Positions 25,500 to 33,779 of a DNA stretch of 64,000 nucleotides are shown one piece after another. This stretch comes from an uncultured Flavobacteriales bacterium (GTDB lineage Bacteria > Bacteroidota > Bacteroidia > Flavobacteriales_D > Crocinitomicaceae), in the NCBI GenBank assembly GCA_937876195.1, contig CALEIK010000004.1, forward strand, positions 16,863-80,862, given 5' to 3'. The translations under genes were made by a program, and so were the position numbers. Numbering within the stretch: position 1 is the stretch's first letter; every line of letters starts with the position of its first letter. The notes under the pieces were generated by a model. The model saw only the letters and a list, made by a program, of their open reading frames with translations, did no database searches and was not told the DNA's origin.

Positions 25500-26500
25500 A
25501 AATTTCAGCATCGATATACAGCGATAAAAAGCGTCCCCTGAATGAAGTAATAGAAGATTTGGTAAGTCACCAAGTGGATTTGTTGCATGTGGACTGCAAC
25601 GATGACTTAGCGGTATTTGATGATATTAAAGCGATTCGCAAGTTGTGCGATTTACCCATTGATTTGCATATCATCACTGAATATCCGAGCAAGTACTATC
25701 AATTATTGGAAGAAAATCCAGTCGAGTATGTCACTTTTCAGTACGAGGATTTAAAAGAACCGTTGGCCCTTCCTGATACAATTTCAGGAAGAAAGGGAAT
25801 CGCAGTGATTACCCCGACCACAGTGCGTATTTTTGACGAGTTCAAAAATTATGATTTCATCCTCATCATGGCAACTATCCCAGGTCAGAGTGGTGGTAAA
25901 TTTGATACGGTCAATTTCTCAAAAATTAGAGAGTTTAGAAACAATTACCCAGGAAAATCGATTCACGTTGATGGTGGCGTTAATCCTGAAGTGTCTTTTA
26001 TTTTGAGAAATATGGGTGTCACAAGTGCTGTCTCAGGTTCGTATTTATTTAATGCTGCAAGCGTGGGAAACGCATTGATGAATTTAACGAAACGATCCAT
26101 TGAATCTGAATATACTGTTGCCGATTTCATGATTCCCTTGGAAGAATCACCAGTGATTGCATTGAAAGATCTATCGTTGGAAAGCGTATTGAGAACAATT
26201 GATGCAGGAAAACTAGGGTTTACGTTGGTGGTGGATGAAAGCACCAAGCTAAAGGGATTGATTTCGAACGCTGATGTGAGAAAGGGACTATTAAGCACCC
26301 TTGCTGATTTGAACAAAGCGAACCCTGTTGCATTTATCAACGAGAAACCTACACATATTTTAGAAACTGCCACAGTGATTGAAATGTTGCAGTTGATTAA
26401 ACGAAGTAACTTCCCAATTATGTATCTTCCCGTGGTCAACGCAGAAGGATATGCAAAAGGAATTGTTACTTTTGTAAACTTGATAAAAGGAGAATTATGA
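25496..26500 (+). CDS. Ribulose-phosphate 3-epimerase-like barrel fused to CBS domains
   Basis: A 334-residue protein. Residues 1-205 are a ribulose-phosphate-epimerase-like TIM barrel: the metal ligands of the family (His-x-Asp in LLHVDCND, His in DLHIIT, Asp in VDGGV) are all present, but the usual HLM and NPGFGGQ loops are altered (HII; IPGQSGGK). Residues 215-334 are a CBS pair (DLSLESVLRTI, FTLVVDESTKLKGLISNADVRKG and FPIMYLPVVNAEGYAKGIVT). CBS domains sense nucleotides or sugar phosphates and are also fused to KdsD in the Kdo pathway. It is ATGA-coupled to the genes on both sides. The reaction is probably an aldose/ketose phosphate epimerisation; the substrate is unknown. Confidence 0.75.
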   Translation: MKISASIYSDKKRPLNEVIEDLVSHQVDLLHVDCNDDLAVFDDIKAIRKLCDLPIDLHIITEYPSKYYQLLEENPVEYVTFQYEDLKEPLALPDTISGRKGIAVITPTTVRIFDEFKNYDFILIMATIPGQSGGKFDTVNFSKIREFRNNYPGKSIHVDGGVNPEVSFILRNMGVTSAVSGSYLFNAASVGNALMNLTKRSIESEYTVADFMIPLEESPVIALKDLSLESVLRTIDAGKLGFTLVVDESTKLKGLISNADVRKGLLSTLADLNKANPVAFINEKPTHILETATVIEMLQLIKRSNFPIMYLPVVNAEGYAKGIVTFVNLIKGEL

Positions 26501-27495
26501 TCTTACACCTAAAAGACAATATCACAAACGATAAAGCACAGATTATAGCCGAGCAATTGAATGCTTTTTTGGTTCAATCCAGAGGGAAAAATGTACTAAT
26601 TACTGAAGCTTCATTGAAAGAAGTTCCAAAGGAAATGGATGCATTTGTTGACGATTTTTGGGTGTTTGACAATGATATTCAACTGGCATCAAAAAAATAC
26701 CGCTCCGAGAAACGTGAAGTGAAAATTGGAAATGTAACGATCGGTGGTAATCAGAAAACCACGCTAGTCATGGGTGGACCTTGTTCCGTAGAATCGGAAG
26801 AGCAAATTCGTTCAGCAGCTGAATTGTTGGTAGGAATGGGATTGACAACGCTACGTGGTGGATGTTACAAGCCAAGAACGAGTCCATATTCATTTCAGGG
26901 AATGGGATTAGAAGGATTGAAATTACTTGTGAAAATGCGTGAGGAATACGGACTGAGCGTGATTACAGAAGCAAGAGATGCTACACACATTGATGAGATC
27001 ATCGAACATTCTGACGTGATTCAAGTCGGAGCGAAAGCAATGTATGACCAAGGAATTTTGCGCGCATGTGCAAAAACACAGAAACCTGTGCTGATAAAGC
27101 GTGGATTCGGAACAACGTTGAAAGAATTTGTTCAGGCCGCGGAATTTGTACTTTCTGGAGGAAATGAAAATGTGATTTTATGCGAGCGCGGTTTGCGTAC
27201 GTTTGAAACCAATACACGATTTACGTTGGATTTATGTGGCGTCGCTTGGTTACAAGAACACACCAACTTACCGATAGTTTTAGACCCGAGTCACGCAATG
27301 GGCTATGCCTACGGTGTGCCAGTTTTGTCAAGAGCCTGTGTTGCAATGGGAATTGACGGTTTGTTGATTGAAACACACCCCAATCCGAAGGTGGCGAAGT
27401 CAGATGCTTCTCAACAACTGAACTACGATGAGTTTAAACAACTGGTGGAAAGCTTGAAGCCTGTTGCAACAAGTGTAGGATACTCAATGATTTAA
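26497..27495 (+). CDS. DAHP-synthase-like (type I-beta, AroF/KdsA superfamily) enzyme
   Basis: A 332-residue class I aldolase-type enzyme that condenses phosphoenolpyruvate with an aldose phosphate. A short N-terminal ferredoxin-like domain (about 1-85) precedes the barrel. Metal ligands are visible: Cys in GPCSVES, His in DPSHAMG, Glu in IETHPNP, Asp in KSDASQQL. The aldose-phosphate motif is KPRTSPYSFQG, as in DAHP synthases rather than Kdo8P synthases (KANRS). The usual GARNMQNF loop is changed to GAKAMYDQ. The most likely substrate is erythrose-4-phosphate; a different aldose is possible. It sits between the epimerase-CBS and KdsC-like genes. Confidence 0.82.
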   Translation: MILHLKDNITNDKAQIIAEQLNAFLVQSRGKNVLITEASLKEVPKEMDAFVDDFWVFDNDIQLASKKYRSEKREVKIGNVTIGGNQKTTLVMGGPCSVESEEQIRSAAELLVGMGLTTLRGGCYKPRTSPYSFQGMGLEGLKLLVKMREEYGLSVITEARDATHIDEIIEHSDVIQVGAKAMYDQGILRACAKTQKPVLIKRGFGTTLKEFVQAAEFVLSGGNENVILCERGLRTFETNTRFTLDLCGVAWLQEHTNLPIVLDPSHAMGYAYGVPVLSRACVAMGIDGLLIETHPNPKVAKSDASQQLNYDEFKQLVESLKPVATSVGYSMI

Positions 27496-27499
27496 GAAG

Positions 27500-28177
27500 A
27501 TGTTTTTAGAAAAAAATATACGTGGATTGTGTGATAAATTCGGATTGGATTTTGAAGAATTTTTAGCCGATTTAGAAGTCGAATCGGTGGATGAGTTATC
27601 TGTTTCGGATCTGGAAGTCATTTGTGATGAATATGAAGTTGATTTACATGCACTTCTGTTCAATCACCCATTCAAATCGAACCATTTCAAAGACAAACTA
27701 GCCAAAATTAAACTTTTGGTTGTTGACGTGGACGGTGTGATGACGGATGGAGGAATGTACTTCACCGAAAATGGTGATCAAATGAAGAAATTCAACGCCA
27801 AAGACGGCATGGCAATAATGCATTTGACGAAGAATGATTTCCAAGTGGCAATTATTTCTTCGGGATTTAAGGCAGAAGCAGTGCAGAAAAGAGCTGAGAT
27901 GTTGGGGATTCAGCATTGTTCCGTAAGCCGTGATCCGAAAATGGAGACATTAAAAGCGATTTGTTCTGATTTGAAGATTGGTTTGGAAAATGTCGCGATC
28001 ATTGGTGATGATATCAACGATTTGGAAGTGATGAAAAATGTAGGTTTTTCAGTTTGTCCAGCAGATGCTGTGCATGTTGTGAAATCAAATGTTGATATTA
28101 TTTTAAATAAAAAGGGTGGAGAAGGCTGTGTCAGAGAATTTATTGACCATTATGTATTATCTTCGCCCTTGAATTAA
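27500..28177 (+). CDS. KdsC-like HAD phosphatase with HTH-like N-terminal extension
   Basis: A 225-residue protein. Residues 70-225 are a KdsC/C1-type HAD phosphatase: motif I DVDGVMTDGG, motif II IISSG, motif III Lys in RDPKMETLKA, motif IV IGDDINDLEVM. KdsC hydrolyses Kdo-8-phosphate; related enzymes act on other ulosonate or sugar phosphates. Residues 1-58 (KNIRGLCDKFGLDFEEF ... ICDEYEVDLHALL) are not found in ordinary KdsC (about 170-190 residues) and have the rhythm of an XRE-type helix-turn-helix. It lies four bases after the DAHPS-like gene. HTH assignment is inference. Confidence 0.8.
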   Translation: MFLEKNIRGLCDKFGLDFEEFLADLEVESVDELSVSDLEVICDEYEVDLHALLFNHPFKSNHFKDKLAKIKLLVVDVDGVMTDGGMYFTENGDQMKKFNAKDGMAIMHLTKNDFQVAIISSGFKAEAVQKRAEMLGIQHCSVSRDPKMETLKAICSDLKIGLENVAIIGDDINDLEVMKNVGFSVCPADAVHVVKSNVDIILNKKGGEGCVREFIDHYVLSSPLN

Positions 28178-28182
28178 TTTGC

Positions 28183-29403
28183 ATGAAAAGTATAACATTA
28201 GGTATAGTAAGAGAAGGAAAGGTGCCCCCAGATTTACGAGTACCTTTGACACCTAAGCAGTGTAGGAAAGTTGAATTGATTTATCCTCACGTAAAAATAG
28301 TTGTCCAACCTAGCCCCGTAAGAGTTTACAAAGACCAAGAGTTCATTGACGAAGGAATCGCGATGAGCGAGGATTTGTCCATGTGTGATATTATTATTGG
28401 CGTGAAGGAAGTAAATGTGCCCGACTTGATTCCGAATAAGAAATACATGTTCTTCTCACATACCTTCAAGAAACAAACCTATAATAGAGAATTGCTTAGA
28501 TCTATTCTTGAAAAGAAGATTCAGTTAATTGATTACGAAATCTTAAAGGATAAGCAGAACAAAAGAGTGATTGGTTTTGGAAGATATGCAGGAATTGTTG
28601 GAGCATATAACGGGTTTTTAACCTACGGTAGAAAGCATAAAATATATGATTTAAAGCCTGCGCATCAATGTAAGGATCGCAAGGAGGTAGAAGAAGAATT
28701 GAAAAAGGTTGTGCTTCCAGCAGATACACGAATTGTTTTGACAGGTTTTGGAAGGGTTGGACATGGTGCAAAAGAAATCATTGATTTGTTGCCGATTACT
28801 GAAGTAACACCTGAAGAATTTTTAACGCGTAAGTTTGATGCACCGGTATTCACCCAACTTGAGTTGGAGGATTATTACGCGCCGCGTGATGGAGGTGTTT
28901 TCAATAAGAGAGAGTTTTATTCCAATCCAGAGAAGTACCGTTCTGATTTCGCGAAATATTTACCTATTACAGATATGTACATTCCTTGCCATTATTGGAG
29001 CAATAAGGCAGATTTTATTATTACACGTGATGATTTAAAAAAGGAGAATGTACGTTTATCTGTTGTTGCAGATGTTTCCTGTGATATTGACGGACCCGTA
29101 GCATGCACCATTCGCCCAAGTAAGATAAGTGAACCGATTTATGGGTATGACCCAGTATCGGAAAGCGAGGTGGATTTTATGAATCCAAAGGCGATTGCTG
29201 TGATGGCGATAGATAATTTGCCGTGTGAATTGCCACTGGATGCTTCTGAAGATTTTGGAAATGAATTGATTAAACATGTTTTTGACGCTTTGTTCCTTGA
29301 AGACCCAACCGATATGATTGGAAGAGCAAGTGAAACAACACTCGATGGTACGTTGACAGAAAATTACGCTTACCTGGAGGATTTTGTATATAGTAGAGAG
29401 TAG
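28183..29403 (+). CDS. Saccharopine-dehydrogenase-like / alanine-dehydrogenase-PNT fold oxidoreductase
   Basis: A 406-residue NAD(P)-binding enzyme. The N-terminal half has the PNT-type start (LGIVREGKVPPDLRVPLTPKQC), IIGVKEVNVPDLIPNKKYMFFSH and the VIGFGRYAGIVGAYN segment; the Rossmann turn is VLTGFGRVGHGAKEI, and VADVSCDIDGPVACT closes the C-terminal half, as in LYS1-type saccharopine dehydrogenases. Its substrate is not settled: bacterial members include lysine-pathway and unassigned enzymes. It is five bases after the KdsC-like gene, so it is co-expressed with it. It might add an amino-acid or reduction step to that pathway; this is inference. Confidence 0.75.
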   Translation: MKSITLGIVREGKVPPDLRVPLTPKQCRKVELIYPHVKIVVQPSPVRVYKDQEFIDEGIAMSEDLSMCDIIIGVKEVNVPDLIPNKKYMFFSHTFKKQTYNRELLRSILEKKIQLIDYEILKDKQNKRVIGFGRYAGIVGAYNGFLTYGRKHKIYDLKPAHQCKDRKEVEEELKKVVLPADTRIVLTGFGRVGHGAKEIIDLLPITEVTPEEFLTRKFDAPVFTQLELEDYYAPRDGGVFNKREFYSNPEKYRSDFAKYLPITDMYIPCHYWSNKADFIITRDDLKKENVRLSVVADVSCDIDGPVACTIRPSKISEPIYGYDPVSESEVDFMNPKAIAVMAIDNLPCELPLDASEDFGNELIKHVFDALFLEDPTDMIGRASETTLDGTLTENYAYLEDFVYSRE

Positions 29404-30726
29404 ATGCAAAAAGGAGATAGAAAGATAATCAGAGGATGGGTCTTTTACGACTGGGCAAATTCAGTGTACAATCTTGTTATTTCTTCTGCCATCTTCCCTA
29501 TTTTCTACGACAATGTCACCACACAACATTTTTTAGATAAAAACGGCTATGAAACATTGCCTGAAGGTGTCTCGGTAACCGTTGATTTCTTTGGGTATCA
29601 ATTATCATCTTCTGTGTTGTTGTCCTGGGTTTTGTCAGCATCTTTTTTGGTAGTATCCATCCTTTCCCCAATGCTCTCTGGTGTAGCTGATTTCTCTGGG
29701 AATAAGAAGCGTTTTATGCAGTTTTTCTGCTACTTGGGAGCGCTTTCGTGTATTTCATTGTACTGGTTCAATCCCGCAAATCTTGAACTTGGAATGGTTT
29801 CCATTTTTCTTGCGAGTATTGGTTTCTGGAACAGTTTGGTATTTTACAACGCCTACTTGCCAGAAATAGCGGAACCAAAGGACCATGACAAAATTTCAGC
29901 ACGAGGTTTCTCCATGGGGTATTTTGGAAGTATGATTTTATTGGTGATTTGTCTTTCAATCATCATGTTTATCGATAAAAAATATACGCCAGTTTGTTTT
30001 ATTCTTGTGGGACTCTGGTGGATTGGCTTTAGTCAGATTACGTACCGCGTAATTCCCAACAATGTATACAAGCGAAAAAGCGAATCAGGAGTGATTTGGA
30101 AAGGATTTAGAGAGCTTCGTGCCGTATTCAAAGAGTTCATGCAAATCAAGCAATTAAAGCGCTACCTCTATGCATTTTTCTTTTTCAATACAGGAGTCCA
30201 AACCGTGATGCTGATGGCTGTGATTTTTGCCAAGAAGGAAATTTCATGGTCAGAGGGCGGAGGAGATGTTGGGTTAATTATCGCTATTTTATTGATTCAG
30301 ATTTTGGGAGCTGCAGGAGCATTTATCATGTCGCGCGTATCAGGAATTATTGGAAACATCAACACGCTGGCAATTTCAGTGAGTATTTGGATCATTGTGT
30401 GTGGAGCAGCTTTTGTCGTTCAAACACCTTTTGAATTTTATTTCTTGGCAGCTTCGGTGGGATTGGTAATGGGGGGTGTTCAAGCATTGGCAAGATCCAC
30501 GTATTCCAAGTTTTTACCTGAAACGCAAGACCATGCAAGTTATTTTTCGTTTTATGACGTCACTGAGAAAATTGGAATCGTAGTAGGAACATTTTCCTTT
30601 GGCTTTTTAGAAGCCAACACGGGATCTATCCGCTACTCAATTATTTCTATAGCGTCCTTTTTCGTTATAGGATTAATATTGTTATTTTTAGTGCCTAAAA
30701 GGCAGACACAAGAGATTGCCAACTAA
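29404..30726 (+). CDS. UMF1-family (Atg22-like) MFS transporter
   Basis: A 440-residue inner-membrane transporter with about twelve helices. The N-terminal signature GWVFYDWANSVYNLVISSAIFP is characteristic of UMF1/Atg22 proteins; yeast Atg22 exports amino acids from the vacuole. Later segments include GYFGSMILLVICLSII and GLVMGGVQALARSTYSKFLP, which is also typical. The start codon directly follows the upstream stop, so translation is coupled. It may export or import the product of the operon; the direction and substrate are not known. Confidence 0.9.
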   Translation: MQKGDRKIIRGWVFYDWANSVYNLVISSAIFPIFYDNVTTQHFLDKNGYETLPEGVSVTVDFFGYQLSSSVLLSWVLSASFLVVSILSPMLSGVADFSGNKKRFMQFFCYLGALSCISLYWFNPANLELGMVSIFLASIGFWNSLVFYNAYLPEIAEPKDHDKISARGFSMGYFGSMILLVICLSIIMFIDKKYTPVCFILVGLWWIGFSQITYRVIPNNVYKRKSESGVIWKGFRELRAVFKEFMQIKQLKRYLYAFFFFNTGVQTVMLMAVIFAKKEISWSEGGGDVGLIIAILLIQILGAAGAFIMSRVSGIIGNINTLAISVSIWIIVCGAAFVVQTPFEFYFLAASVGLVMGGVQALARSTYSKFLPETQDHASYFSFYDVTEKIGIVVGTFSFGFLEANTGSIRYSIISIASFFVIGLILLFLVPKRQTQEIAN

Positions 30727-30740
30727 GCGAATGTTTTAAA

Positions 30741-31325
30741 ATGTCTTCTATGAAATTGTTTCTATCATTACTTATCCTGTTGTTATTGATTTCCTGTAAA
30801 GATGAAAATAGCGATGATAATGTAAAAGTGTCAAAAATGCTGATGCTTCTTAAGTTAGATTATCAAACGAATGTACTGGAAGGTGGAACACAGATTGAAC
30901 TGGCTTCGTATGACAACTATTTTGACTCGATTCCGTTGCAGGTAAATTATGTTGAACCAGCGGATTTTGGAAGTCTTTCTGTCTATTATGAGCCAACGAA
31001 CGGTCTTATCTTCGATGGTTCTATTATTCTTGATTCCCTAGGGCAAGTGAATTATCCCGGATCGTTTTTTGCAAGCGGTGAGTTTTCTGTAATGGATGAG
31101 CCATTACCAGCAATTGATAGTACCATGTTTCAGTTGGTGCATTATGAATTGGACGGTACACCAATTGATTACACTGCTATTTGGGAAGCGGTAAGTAATT
31201 TGATGAATGTCAATGTATACCGTTTAACAAAAGTGAATTCAAAAATTGGCTTATTCCTTTATGCTCCTAACACGGAAACTGGAGATCAATCGGAATGGAG
31301 CTGGTATTTAATCTTTGAGAAATAA
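30741..31325 (+). CDS. Predicted lipoprotein, unknown function
   Basis: A 194-residue lipoprotein: signal MKLFLSLLILLLLISC with the lipobox Cys followed by KDENSDDN. The mature part is rich in strands and acidic residues. The start could be the ATG at 30741 or 30750; the lipoprotein signal fits both. No family is recognised. It is the last gene of the operon and is followed by a strong terminator at 31326-31357. Confidence 0.6.
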   Translation: MSSMKLFLSLLILLLLISCKDENSDDNVKVSKMLMLLKLDYQTNVLEGGTQIELASYDNYFDSIPLQVNYVEPADFGSLSVYYEPTNGLIFDGSIILDSLGQVNYPGSFFASGEFSVMDEPLPAIDSTMFQLVHYELDGTPIDYTAIWEAVSNLMNVNVYRLTKVNSKIGLFLYAPNTETGDQSEWSWYLIFEK

Positions 31326-31357
31326 AAAAAGTCACCCGTCGGAGACGGATGACTTTT
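31326..31357. terminator. Intrinsic terminator, operon end / gcvT end
   Basis: Hairpin arms agtcacccgtc and gacggatgact (one mismatch) with runs of A before and T after. It separates the end of the plus-strand operon from the convergent gcvT gene and may serve both. Confidence 0.8.
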
Positions 31358-31375
31358 GCATGTATTTCAATTCAA

Positions 31376-32464
31376 TTACTTTTTGTAAAAGGGCAACTTT
31401 ACAATTTTCGCTTTAACGCCCTTACCGCGAACTTCAATAAATATTTCACTGTCCAGTGCTGAGTTTTCAATGGTGACATATCCCAATCCAATCGCTTTTT
31501 GAACAGTAGGTGCCATCGTACCAGACGTTACTCTTCCAATCACATTTCCTGCAGCATCCAAGATAGGGTAGTCATGTCTAGGAATTCCACGATCAACTAA
31601 CTCAAATGCGACTAACTTTTTGGTGACACCTGCTTCCTTTTGTTTTGCCAAGAAATCTTTATCGATAAAATCTTCATTTTTTCCGAGCTTGGTAATCCAT
31701 CCTAACCCTGCTTCCAACGGAGAAGTGGTATCGTCGATGTCATTTCCATATAAGCAAAAGCCCATTTCCAAACGCAATGTATCACGAGCAGCGAGACCAA
31801 TCGGTTTAATTCCAAATGAAGCGCCAGCCTCAAATACCTTGTCCCATACCTGTTCAACTTCATTGTTTTTGCAATAAATCTCGAAACCTCCAGAACCAGT
31901 GTATCCAGTCGCTGAAATAATAGCGTATTCAATTCCAGCGAAATCACCAACTTCGAAATGATAGTAATTAATTGCGGACAAATCAACAGAAGTCAATGAC
32001 TGCATTGCTTCAATCGCTTTCGGACCTTGAATAGCCAACAGTGAATAATCGTCTGAGAGATTACGCATGGTTGCACCAAATGAATTGTGCGAAGAGATCC
32101 AGTTCCAGTCCTTTTCAATATTGGAAGCGTTCACTACGAGCAAATACTCAGTTTCTTTTACTTTGTAGATAATAAGGTCGTCTACGATTCCACCTTTTCC
32201 ATTTGGCATACAGCTGTATTGTGCACGTCCAATGGTCAACGTAGAAGCATCATTGCTTGATATTTTTTGAATTAAATTTAATGCTCCATCACCTGAAATT
32301 AGAAATTCACCCATGTGTGAAACATCAAAAACACCTACACCTTCACGGACAGTTTGATGTTCAACTGTTACCCCTTCGTATTGTACAGGCATGTTGTATC
32401 CCGCAAAAGGGACAAGTTTTGCTCCTAAAGCAATATGTTTATCTGTTAAAGCAGTGTTTTTCAT
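31376..32464 (-). CDS. gcvT: Glycine cleavage system aminomethyltransferase (T protein)
   Basis: A 362-residue tetrahydrofolate-dependent T protein that releases ammonia from the aminomethyl-lipoyl H protein and forms methylene-THF. Typical segments are LVPFAGYNMPVQYEG, GVFDVSHMGEF, CMPNGKGGIVDDLIIYK, ATGYTGSGGFEIYC, AARDTLRLEMGFCLYGNDID, and PTVQKAIGLGYV near the end. Full length for the family (about 360). A minus-strand -7 box (TAACTTTG at 32484-32491) lies about 20 bases upstream of the start. Other glycine-cleavage genes are not in the window. Confidence 0.95.
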   Translation of the reverse strand: MKNTALTDKHIALGAKLVPFAGYNMPVQYEGVTVEHQTVREGVGVFDVSHMGEFLISGDGALNLIQKISSNDASTLTIGRAQYSCMPNGKGGIVDDLIIYKVKETEYLLVVNASNIEKDWNWISSHNSFGATMRNLSDDYSLLAIQGPKAIEAMQSLTSVDLSAINYYHFEVGDFAGIEYAIISATGYTGSGGFEIYCKNNEVEQVWDKVFEAGASFGIKPIGLAARDTLRLEMGFCLYGNDIDDTTSPLEAGLGWITKLGKNEDFIDKDFLAKQKEAGVTKKLVAFELVDRGIPRHDYPILDAAGNVIGRVTSGTMAPTVQKAIGLGYVTIENSALDSEIFIEVRGKGVKAKIVKLPFYKK

Positions 32465-32507
32465 AGTAAATTTTAATTTTTTTCAAAGTTAATATTATTG
32501 TCAGAAG

Positions 32508-33665
32508 TTAATCTTCATTGTTGTCTTCAATAATGATTTTAGCGAGTTCTTTTCCCACCAATGATCCAATCGCAACTCCCATTCCTCCAAGTCGCACGGC
32601 GCAATACACCGATTGATCTACTTTTTTGATGATGGGTTGTTTTGACGTTCCAACGCCCATGATTCCAGCCCATTTATGGTCTATTTCATAGGGAGTATCT
32701 GGAAGAATTACGTTAGATAAAAGGTGCTCCAAGCGCTCTATGATTTTTGGTGAGGTTGAAATTTCGCCAGTGGTTTCACCTTCAAAATCGATGTTTCTAC
32801 CACCTCCAAATAAAATACGGTCATCTATATTTCTGAAATAGTAATAGCCAGAATCGTAATGAAATGTTCCTTTTATCTTCAAATTGGGAATGGGAGTTGT
32901 GACGATCACTTGTGCCCGTGCCGGCTGCACGTCTTCCGAAGGCAAAAACTGAGACGCAAACCCATTGGTACAGATGGATATCGTTTTAGCTTCAATTTCT
33001 CCCAATTCCGTTGCAGCAGTAGCACCATTTTTGTCAGATGATATCGCATTCACCTCTGTCCCAAACAACACTTTAATGTCGGCGGCGATTACCTTTTTGT
33101 AAAAAGCATCATTCATAGCTGCAGTGTCAATTTGCCCTTCCAAGCGATTGTGAATACTTGTAACAATATCCTTAAAACCGAAATTCGATTGAACCGATTC
33201 GTCAACATCGTACACGTGTGATTCACCCGTAATTTCTTCTAATTTTTGATTGAAGTAAGGTAGAAGTTCTATTGTTTTTGTGTAAATGTCGCGTTCATTT
33301 TCAGAAATTAAATCCCAAGAACCGTATTGCTCAAACTTTAAGGCGTCGTCGCCAAATAGCGCACGTAAATTTTGCAATCCGTCCCACCGTTTTTTTACCG
33401 TGCTCCAAACTTCATGCTCAGGAGTGGTTTGTAAATCGCTGTACAGTTCCGTGGCGCTCCCAAAACACGCAAAACCCGCATTTTTTGAACTTGCTCCAAA
33501 GGGAAGAATGCCTCTTTCGACAATGAGAATTTTGGAATTTCGATTCGACGCTTTTAACGATAGTGCAGTGCTGTAACCAACTATTCCTGCGCCTATTATC
33601 AAATGATCAATGTCCTTGAAAAAGGATTTTAACTCCCAATAACTTATTTTTTCACTAGATACCAT
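32508..33665 (-). CDS. FAD-dependent oxidoreductase (DAO family)
   Basis: A 385-residue flavoprotein. The FAD dinucleotide motif is LIIGAGIVGYSTALSL (near residue 22), followed by ILIVERG and the GASSKNAGFACFGSA loop typical of DAO/sarcosine-oxidase-like enzymes. The C-terminal part carries DRILFGGGRN and KWAGIMGVGTSKQPIIKK. A substrate such as an N-methyl or D-amino acid is plausible but not determined. It is next to gcvT, which may mean a link to glycine or one-carbon metabolism; the 43-base gap keeps this uncertain. Confidence 0.85.
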   Translation of the reverse strand: MVSSEKISYWELKSFFKDIDHLIIGAGIVGYSTALSLKASNRNSKILIVERGILPFGASSKNAGFACFGSATELYSDLQTTPEHEVWSTVKKRWDGLQNLRALFGDDALKFEQYGSWDLISENERDIYTKTIELLPYFNQKLEEITGESHVYDVDESVQSNFGFKDIVTSIHNRLEGQIDTAAMNDAFYKKVIAADIKVLFGTEVNAISSDKNGATAATELGEIEAKTISICTNGFASQFLPSEDVQPARAQVIVTTPIPNLKIKGTFHYDSGYYYFRNIDDRILFGGGRNIDFEGETTGEISTSPKIIERLEHLLSNVILPDTPYEIDHKWAGIMGVGTSKQPIIKKVDQSVYCAVRLGGMGVAIGSLVGKELAKIIIEDNNED

Positions 33666-33779
33666 GCTGCTTTAGAATACGATTCTGAACTATTTTAACC
33701 ATATTTGTATAAATAATTACCATCAAATTTAAACCAAATCTGTAACTCGTTGTACAGAACTTCGTTTAAATAATATGAT

